This document shows, piece by piece, positions 7,858 to 12,935 of a stretch of 12,935 nt of DNA; positions within the stretch are counted from its first letter, which is position 1; each line of letters starts with the position of its first letter. Below the pieces are notes generated by a model, which saw only the letters and a program-made list of their open reading frames with translations, was not told the DNA's origin and did not search any database. The position numbers and the translations under genes are program-made. This DNA is from DATHWB01 sp046565785 (lineage in GTDB: Bacteria; Actinomycetota; Acidimicrobiia; Spongiisociales; ZC4RG35). The stretch lies in assembly GCA_046565785.1 (NCBI GenBank), contig JBKHXZ010000203.1, positions 1 through 12,935 of the forward strand. The letters are read 5' to 3'.

Positions 7858-8238
7858 ATGGCCGTGACGTCGGAGGAAATGGTGGCACGGGCCCGGATGA
7901 GCATCGGTCGGGTGGCTGTGGCCGATGTCGATGCGGAGTTGGCGGCCGGTGCAGTACTGGTCGACGTACGAGAAGAGGATGAGCTACGGGTGGAGGGATG
8001 GATCGCCGGCTCGGTGTGGGCACCGAGGGGGTGGCTCGAATTCTGGGCCGATCCGACCAGTGCCTTCCACCGGTTCGAGTTCCAGCCCGATCGTCGGATC
8101 GTCCTCTATTGCGCATGGGGCGGCCGTTCGGCGTTGGCCGCCGACACGCTCCGGCGGATGGGCTACGACCGGGTTGCCCATCTGGATGGGGGTCTCCGAG
8201 CCTGGAAAGAAGCTGGACGACCGTTGTTGCGGCCGTGA
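7858..8238 (+). CDS. Single-domain rhodanese-like sulfurtransferase
   Basis: A 126-residue protein consisting of one rhodanese domain. It has the entry strand AGAVLVDVREEDE (30-42), the GWIAGSVWAPRGWLEFW segment, and the active-site loop CAWGGRS, whose Cys85 would carry the persulfide. The C-terminal MGYDRVAHLDGGLRAWKEAG is the standard end of the family. The CxxGxRS loop and intact cysteine indicate an active cytoplasmic sulfur-transfer enzyme rather than an inactive phosphatase-like relative. No export signal is seen. The start at 7858 is supported by a strong GGAGG; an ATG 36 bases upstream would add 12 residues outside the domain. The stop lies only 20 bases before the next ATG, so it probably shares an mRNA with the exported propeller gene. 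Sulfur donor and acceptor are not evident. Confidence 0.88.
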   Translation: MAVTSEEMVARARMSIGRVAVADVDAELAAGAVLVDVREEDELRVEGWIAGSVWAPRGWLEFWADPTSAFHRFEFQPDRRIVLYCAWGGRSALAADTLRRMGYDRVAHLDGGLRAWKEAGRPLLRP

Positions 8239-8246
8239 GACGGCCG
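8230..8246 (+). other. Short hairpin over the rhodanese stop codon
   Basis: CGGCCG-TGAGA-CGGCCG spans the rhodanese stop codon (8236-8238) and could fold into a 6-bp hairpin with a 5-base loop. No T-run follows, so it is not a terminator. It might affect translation or mRNA stability between the two genes of the operon. Confidence 0.35.
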
Positions 8247-8264
8247 TCGAAAGGAAGAATGAGG

Positions 8265-9185
8265 ATGAAACGTTCATTGCTGGTGACGGCGCTCGTGGCC
8301 GTCATGGTGGGAACTGGTGCGGTCGCCGGCGCGGCCTTCGGGGCTTTCGGAAGCTGGTCGACTGCGGTCGACGTCGAGAGTTCGATACCCGGCGCGCACC
8401 CGGACTTCAACACGTCGGCGCTCGAGGGCTGCCCGTTCGTATCTCCGGACGGGAAGATGTTCTTCATGGCGTCGAACCGGGGTGGCGGAGAGGGTATGTT
8501 GGACATCTGGGTGTCGACGCGTGATCACACCGACGATCCGTGGGGTGCGCCGGTGAACCTCGGTCCACCGATCAACTCGACCTCCAACGACTTCTGCCCG
8601 ACTATCGGGCGGGACGGTAAGTCGTTCTTCTTCGTCAGTAACCGGCCTGGATACTGCGGTGGTGGTGACATCTTCACCGCTCGCTTCGGCGACGATCTGA
8701 CGGTGGAGGCGGTGGAACACCTCGGATGTGAGGTGAACAGCGCGTGGGACGAGCACAGCCCGTTCCCGACGAACCTTCCCGGGCTGGGTCCGGTGCTGTT
8801 CTATTCGAGCGCCCGACCCTCAGGCGGCGGGGATGCAGCAGGTGACCACGACCTGTACATGAGCACCTCTCACGGTGGGGTGTTCCAGGCAGGCGAGGTG
8901 ATCCCCGGCGTGAACACCACCGCACAGGACGGGCAGCCCAACGTTCGTCGTGACGGTCTGGAGTTGTTCTTCTACAGCGACCGGGCCGGAGGGGTGGGTG
9001 GCAACGACATCTACTCGACGTCGCGAGCCTCGGTGTTCGACGGCTGGGGGACCCCGGTCAATCTCGGTCCGGCCGTGAACAGCTCCGCAGCCGAGAGTCG
9101 GCCGTCGTTGTCCTGGGACGGGACGACCCTGTACTTCGGCTCGACCCGCGCCGGCAGTTCCGACATCTACGTGACAACCCGCTGA
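8265..9185 (+). CDS. Exported PD40/TolB-like beta-propeller protein
   Basis: A 306-residue protein with an N-terminal export signal (MKRSLLVTALVAVMVGTGAVAGAAFG: two basic residues, then a hydrophobic core with small residues). There is no lipobox cysteine. The rest is at least five PD40 (WD40-like, TolB-type) blades, each with a P-x(3)-DG core, an FF/LYF strand, an S(N/D/T)R turn and a DIY/DIW strand: around FVSPDGKMFFMASNR, TIGRDGKSFFFVSNR, PVLFYSSAR, NVRRDGLELFFYSDR and SLSWDGTTLYFGSTR. The linking motif WG.PVNLGP..NS occurs twice. Such propellers bind proteins or sugars outside the membrane; no catalytic residues are recognisable. The start at 8265 suits the AAGGA at 8251-8255; an ATG at 8259 would add two residues (MR). 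It lies in an operon with the rhodanese and is followed by a strong hairpin terminator. Confidence 0.85.
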   Translation: MKRSLLVTALVAVMVGTGAVAGAAFGAFGSWSTAVDVESSIPGAHPDFNTSALEGCPFVSPDGKMFFMASNRGGGEGMLDIWVSTRDHTDDPWGAPVNLGPPINSTSNDFCPTIGRDGKSFFFVSNRPGYCGGGDIFTARFGDDLTVEAVEHLGCEVNSAWDEHSPFPTNLPGLGPVLFYSSARPSGGGDAAGDHDLYMSTSHGGVFQAGEVIPGVNTTAQDGQPNVRRDGLELFFYSDRAGGVGGNDIYSTSRASVFDGWGTPVNLGPAVNSSAAESRPSLSWDGTTLYFGSTRAGSSDIYVTTR

Positions 9186-9192
9186 CCTGCCG

Positions 9193-9228
9193 TGCCCGGA
9201 CCCGCGCCCGGTGGCGTGGGTCCGGGCA
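9193..9228 (+). terminator. Strong intrinsic-type terminator hairpin
   Basis: TGCCCGGACCC (9193-9203) pairs perfectly with GGGTCCGGGCA (9218-9228). After one G-T wobble, four further pairs (CGCC with GGCG) close a CGGT loop, giving a 16-bp stem. It begins 7 bases after the propeller gene's stop. Only a short T-run (TTT at 9238-9240) follows, which is common for GC-rich actinobacterial terminators. Confidence 0.8.
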
Positions 9229-9345
9229 TGGGCCTGGTTTGTAGGGCATTCGGTGAGCGGCGCTCGTACGCTCAATGCGCGGAGGTTCCGATATCGAGAT
9301 GCCGCCGATGTGCGGGTGCGCGTGCCAGCGGACCGGGTCTGCCCG
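9229..9345 (+). promoter_or_regulatory. Presumed promoter region of the cyclase-like gene
   Basis: These 117 bases lie between the terminator and the chosen start of the next gene, so they should hold its promoter. TACGCT at 9267-9272 fits the TANNNT -10 consensus, but no good -35 stands at the right distance. GGAGG at 9281-9284 plus flanking bases is too far from 9346 to serve it. Confidence 0.35.
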
Positions 9346-10458
9346 ATGACGTCGAGCAGTGGGCTGCTGCTGATCGCCGACCTCACCGGGTATACGACGT
9401 ACCTGCACGACTCCGAACTCGAACACGCCCGGGGGACGCTCACCGCCCTGCTCGAGATCCTGGTCGGAGGGACGCGCCCGCCGTTGACCATCTCCCGTCT
9501 CGAGGGTGACGCCGTGTTCAGCTACGGATTGGAGGACTTCTCGCTGCGTGGGCAGACCGTGCTGGAGATGATCGAAGGCATGTACGTGGCGTTTCGCCGG
9601 GCCATCGACCTGATGGTGATGAACACCCTGTGCACCTGCAATGCCTGCGCGAACATCGGGAACCTCGACTTGAAGTTCTTCGTCCATCACGGTGAGTTCC
9701 TCACTCAGGACGTCGGCGCCTACCGCGACCTGGTCGGGACCGACGTGAACGTTGTCCATCGCCTCACCAAAAACACGGTGGTCGCTACCGCCGGGGTCAC
9801 CGCCTACGCCCTGTGGACCGAGACCGCCATCGCCGCCACCGGACTGGGACCGATGGCGGCTGGCTGGATCCCGCATGTGGAGACCTACGACGACGTCGGT
9901 GCCGTGTCCTGTCGGATCCAGGATCTGCACACAGTGTGGGCTGCGGCCACCGACCGGCAGGTGGTCGATGTCGACGGTGTCTTCGCCGACCTGTCGATCG
10001 ATATCGCAGCTCCGCGGGAAGTGGTGTGGGACCGACTCGCCGACCCCGCCTTTCGTACGGTGCTGTTCGGTAGCGAACGTCAGGAGGTGGAAGATCCGGT
10101 GGGCGGACGCACGGCGCCCAGCTCCACCTTCGTGTGTTACCACGGCGGTGCCATGGACCGGCTCGGGGTCGGTCGTCACCTCATCGTGGAGTGGCTCCCG
10201 TTCGAACGCGTCGTGATCCGTGAGACGTTCCCGATGCCGGGTGCTCCGGTGTACGAGCTTCAGGCGTTCGAGCTGTCGGAGACTGAGACCGGGACACAGC
10301 TGCGGCGGAGGTGCGGGAGCCTGTCCGGTCCGGCGTTCAAACAGCTGATGGCCCGTGCGTTCGTGCGGATGCTCCGCAAGCAGATGGACGATGGTCTGCG
10401 GCGGTTCAAGGAGGCGGTCGAAACCTCGGTCACGGAAGTCTCCACGGCCGGCCGGTGA
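9346..10458 (+). CDS. Nucleotide-cyclase-fold (DUF2652-like) protein with C-terminal SRPBCC domain
   Basis: A 370-residue soluble protein with two domains. Residues 1-200 resemble DUF2652, a relative of class III adenylate/guanylate cyclases. LLLIADLTGYTTYL carries the first metal-binding Asp (12) and LEGDAVFSY the second (55). FFVHHGEF matches the cyclase G-I-H-x-G-E strand, and GTDVNVVHRL holds Asn135 and Arg139 in the N-x3-R spacing of the catalytic pair. The usual substrate-binding Lys appears to be Arg51. A CTCNAC cluster (Cys96, 98, 101) sits before NLDLKFFVHHG. Residues 212-360 look like an SRPBCC/START-type ligand-binding domain (DLSIDIAAPREVVWDRLADP). Cyclase activity is possible but unproven. 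The ATG at 9346 is preferred because the domain starts directly after it; the longer frame to 9211 would begin inside the terminator. No ribosome site is clear. It converges on the next gene with an 18-base gap. Confidence 0.8.
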   Translation: MTSSSGLLLIADLTGYTTYLHDSELEHARGTLTALLEILVGGTRPPLTISRLEGDAVFSYGLEDFSLRGQTVLEMIEGMYVAFRRAIDLMVMNTLCTCNACANIGNLDLKFFVHHGEFLTQDVGAYRDLVGTDVNVVHRLTKNTVVATAGVTAYALWTETAIAATGLGPMAAGWIPHVETYDDVGAVSCRIQDLHTVWAAATDRQVVDVDGVFADLSIDIAAPREVVWDRLADPAFRTVLFGSERQEVEDPVGGRTAPSSTFVCYHGGAMDRLGVGRHLIVEWLPFERVVIRETFPMPGAPVYELQAFELSETETGTQLRRRCGSLSGPAFKQLMARAFVRMLRKQMDDGLRRFKEAVETSVTEVSTAGR

Positions 10459-10476
10459 GCGGGTTCGTCCGGCGAG

Positions 10477-12935
10477 TCACAGGAACCCCGCCTGCTCCGC
10501 CCCCCGCAGGCAGGCAGCGAGCAGCCCGGGATCCTCCACCGCCCGAGCTACCAGGTCGGCGAGGTCGGAGGGCATGGGACGTTCCCAGGGGACGAGCAGC
10601 AGTCGGAGCTGCTCCGCCGCACCGACCGGATCCCCCCGGTCGGAGGCGGAGGCGGCCAGCGGCCAGGCGGCCAGCCAGGCGAATTCACAGTTCAGCCCAC
10701 GCACTCCGTCCCGTTCCAGCGTCCCCCATGCCCGCTCCGCCCGACCCCCGTACTCGGCACAGCCGGGTTCGCCCCGCCTCCACGCCACCCAGCACATCAC
10801 CGCCAGGGCATGACCGACGTAGTAGTCGCTGCCGATCCGTTCCGCCGCCTCCAATGCGTCGCGAGCGGCGGTCGCCGCCTCGTCCACCCGTCCCAGCCGG
10901 CGGAGGGCGATCGCCCGGTAGGCGAGTGCCCGGCAGGCTTCGGTGACGGTCCCCAACCGGGTGGTTTCCTCCACCGCCTGGGTGAGCACTTCGGCGGCTT
11001 CGGCCATCTGATCGGCCCACAGCAGCGCGAAGCCCAGCACGAAACGACCTTCCGCCACCCGCCCGGCGTCGGCGCCCCGTTCCGCCAGTTCCAATGCGTG
11101 GCGGGCCTTGGCCACGGTGGCGGCGGTGACGGCGAAGCGGACGGCGACGAAGCTGCTCAACACCTCCCCATACAGATGGTCGGCCCGCTGGGCGTCGGTC
11201 CCGTAGCGGGCGACCACCGGGCCGACCCGGGCGTTGTGGGCGGGTAGTTCCCGTCCTCGTCCCCCGAAGTAGAGGGCGAACGCCCGCTCCTTTTGCACCC
11301 GGATCCATTCTCGGCGGGCGGCGGTGTCGTCGTCGGGCTGGGTGTCGAGGATCCGTTCGGTCCGGTCGTAGCAGGCGTGGGCGGAGTCCAGGTCGTCTTC
11401 CAGCCGGTGGTTCTGACCGAGCCGCCGCCAGATCTCGGCTTCCCGCAACGGGTCGAATTCGCCGACGGTGAGTGCCGCTTCCAGCGCCTGGCGTGCTTCG
11501 GTATGCCGGGCCATGCGTCCCAGCAGCCGGCCGAGGGAGAACTGGTATTCGGCTCGCCATCGGTGCTGGTCGGATTCGGGGAGCTCGTCCACCCGCGCCA
11601 GCCCATCCTCCAGGGTCGGCAGGGCGGCGTCGGTGGCGAACGTGTCGAGTGCTCGACGTCCCGCCTGGAGCAGCCATTCGACCGCCTTGGCGTGGTTGCG
11701 GCTGCGGGCGTAGTGATAGGCGATGCGGTCGACGTCACCGGAGGGCTCCAACGCCCGTCCCGCCTGTTCGTGCAGTTCGGCCCGTTGGGAGGGGAGCAGG
11801 CTCGAGTACACCGCCTGCCGTCCGAGGGCATGGACGAAGGCGTACCGGGTGGACGAGTCTGGGACGATGCGCAGCAGTCCGGCCCGGGTGAGGGTGTCCA
11901 GCTCGGGAACCAGGTCGGTTCCGGCCAGTTCGTCGAACAGCTCGACACCGAAATCAGGGTCGAGCACCGATGCTGCCCGGGCGGCGCGGCGGGTGGCGTC
12001 ACCCAACCGGTCGAAGCGGCTCATCAGCACCCCTTCCACACTGGGCGGCAGGTCGAGGTCGACGTCGTTGGCGCTCACCTGCCACCGTCCGTCCTGCCGG
12101 GTGATCGCCCCCCGCTGGATGAGCGAGCGGATCAGCTCTTCGACGTAGAACGGGTTGCCGGCGGCGTCGTGGACGATGCGGGCCTCCAGCCAGGCGGGGA
12201 GTCCGCTGATGTCGAGCAGGGCGGCGACTAGCCGCCGTCCGTCTTCGGGGGTCAGTTCGGCCAGTCGTAGCTCCCTCACCTGATCTCCGAGTTCGTCGAC
12301 GGCGATGTCGGGGCGCAAGGTGAGGAGGACGAGCGGACCGTCGGACAGCGCTTGGACCACTGCCCGGCTTCTCGGATCCGACCAGTGGACGTCCTCCAGG
12401 CACACGACCGTGGGAGACGGGTGGGCGGTGAGGAAGGTGACGAGGGCGTCTGTGGTGAGTGTGCGTCGCTGTTCGTCGTCGGATTCGGTGACCCGCAGGT
12501 CGCGTCGGTCCCCGAGTTCTTCGCCCAGCAGATGCACCAGGAAGGGGAGGATCTCGGCACACCGGTCGGCGGTGATGGTTCCGGCCTCGACCAGCTCGTC
12601 GAGGACGGCCGCCACGGTGTCCGACGGGTCTCCCCGCTCGAGTCGACGGGTGAGCAGATCCACGAACGGGGCATAGGCAACGGTGGAGGTGAGTTCGAGG
12701 CACCGGCCTTCCAGCCAGGTTCCGCCCACCGCGGCCACTTCGGTCCGGAACTCGGCGGCCAGCCGGGATTTGCCCACCCCGGCGGGGGCGATCACGGCTA
12801 CCACCCCGCCATCCGCCAGTGCGGTGCGCAGCACGCCGAGTTCGGTGTCGCGGCCGATCATCTCCGCAGCCAGCCCTTCGATCCCCCGAACCTTGTCGGG
12901 GTGGTCGAGGATGCGGGCCACTTTGAAGGCGTCCA
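10477..12935 (-). CDS. AAA ATPase with TPR repeats, probably C-terminal part of a cyclase-ATPase-TPR protein (5' end outside window)
   Basis: About 818 residues are visible, and the frame stays open to the right edge. The first possible start, GTG at 12921, has coding-like residues (DAFK) before it, and the sequence VRGIEGL...IGRD just after it is the usual linker between a class III cyclase domain and the ATPase in adenylate-cyclase-AAA-TPR proteins. The gene is therefore probably truncated by the window. Counting from 12921, Walker A is APAGVGKS (45-52) and Walker B is VVCLEDVHW (172-180). GNPFYVEEL (255-263) and FVHALGRQAVYSSLLPSQRAELH (362-384) are typical of this ATPase group. Residues from about 395 to the end are TPR-like helical repeats rich in Ala, Arg and Glu. 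There is no C-terminal LuxR helix-turn-helix, which argues against a LAL-type transcription activator. The presence of a cyclase domain upstream is inferred. Confidence 0.85.
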   Translation of the reverse strand, partial: DAFKVARILDHPDKVRGIEGLAAEMIGRDTELGVLRTALADGGVVAVIAPAGVGKSRLAAEFRTEVAAVGGTWLEGRCLELTSTVAYAPFVDLLTRRLERGDPSDTVAAVLDELVEAGTITADRCAEILPFLVHLLGEELGDRRDLRVTESDDEQRRTLTTDALVTFLTAHPSPTVVCLEDVHWSDPRSRAVVQALSDGPLVLLTLRPDIAVDELGDQVRELRLAELTPEDGRRLVAALLDISGLPAWLEARIVHDAAGNPFYVEELIRSLIQRGAITRQDGRWQVSANDVDLDLPPSVEGVLMSRFDRLGDATRRAARAASVLDPDFGVELFDELAGTDLVPELDTLTRAGLLRIVPDSSTRYAFVHALGRQAVYSSLLPSQRAELHEQAGRALEPSGDVDRIAYHYARSRNHAKAVEWLLQAGRRALDTFATDAALPTLEDGLARVDELPESDQHRWRAEYQFSLGRLLGRMARHTEARQALEAALTVGEFDPLREAEIWRRLGQNHRLEDDLDSAHACYDRTERILDTQPDDDTAARREWIRVQKERAFALYFGGRGRELPAHNARVGPVVARYGTDAQRADHLYGEVLSSFVAVRFAVTAATVAKARHALELAERGADAGRVAEGRFVLGFALLWADQMAEAAEVLTQAVEETTRLGTVTEACRALAYRAIALRRLGRVDEAATAARDALEAAERIGSDYYVGHALAVMCWVAWRRGEPGCAEYGGRAERAWGTLERDGVRGLNCEFAWLAAWPLAASASDRGDPVGAAEQLRLLLVPWERPMPSDLADLVARAVEDPGLLAACLRGAEQAGFL

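Noticed and set aside
7998..8264. Extension of the propeller gene upstream to 7998
   Set aside because: It would overlap most of the rhodanese gene and bury a good export signal in the middle of the protein.
9211..9345. Upstream extension of the cyclase-like protein to a GTG at 9211
   Set aside because: The start would lie inside the terminator hairpin, and the added 45 residues are Arg/Trp-rich without family resemblance.
9058..10179. 373-residue minus-strand frame opposite the cyclase-like gene
   Set aside because: No family resemblance, and it lies over two strongly supported plus-strand genes and a terminator.
10477..12921. Calling the AAA-TPR protein a complete LuxR-type (LAL) regulator
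   Set aside because: It ends in TPR-like helices with no C-terminal helix-turn-helix, and its frame runs past the first start codon to the window edge.
1..12935. CRISPR array, tRNA/rRNA, insertion sequence or prophage
   Set aside because: No regularly spaced repeats, cloverleaf-like sequence, transposase, integrase or phage structural gene was found on reading both strands.

Overview
The window is high-GC, densely coded DNA, most probably from an actinomycete, and my best guess is the class Acidimicrobiia. This is an inference from the GC-rich codon use, a TANNNT -10 box placed for leaderless transcription, and the SARP/BTAD-type regulator fused to a kinase-like domain, an nSTAND ATPase and WD40 repeats. 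No rRNA, tRNA, CRISPR array, transposase, integrase or phage gene was seen. No gap without a gene exceeds 250 bases.

Layout: (1) Bases 1-1471, + strand: the C-terminal part of an HrpB-type DEAH helicase, whose start lies left of the window. (2) Bases 1472-1718: a gap filled with stacked inverted and direct repeats. (3) Bases 1719-2507, +: a double-hotdog acyl-CoA thioesterase-like protein with a likely leaderless promoter, converging with a 6-base gap on the next gene. (4) Bases 2514-7736, -: a 1740-residue signalling protein with, in order, an OmpR-like winged helix, a BTAD domain, a Ser/Thr-kinase-like domain with HGN in place of HRD, an nSTAND ATPase, one transmembrane helix and a long WD40 propeller region. 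(5) Bases 7737-7857: a divergent control region. (6) Bases 7858-8238 and 8259/8265-9185, +: a rhodanese followed by an exported PD40/TolB-like propeller protein, apparently one operon ended by a very strong hairpin at 9193-9228. (7) Bases 9346-10458, +: a nucleotide-cyclase-fold (DUF2652-like) domain fused to an SRPBCC domain. (8) Bases 10477-12935, -: an AAA ATPase with TPR repeats, cut by the right edge and probably the C-terminal part of a cyclase-ATPase-TPR protein.

The first two genes are housekeeping or metabolic. The right three quarters is rich in signal-transduction proteins: two large ATPases of the STAND/AAA class, one kinase-like domain, one cyclase-like domain, and two beta-propeller proteins that face each other across one divergent promoter. 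The most interesting candidate for a system is that divergent pair. A membrane-anchored regulator has its DNA-binding end predicted inside and its WD40 end predicted outside, and it lies back to back with an operon for an exported propeller protein and a rhodanese. That the regulator controls this operon, or senses its product, is inference from gene order only.
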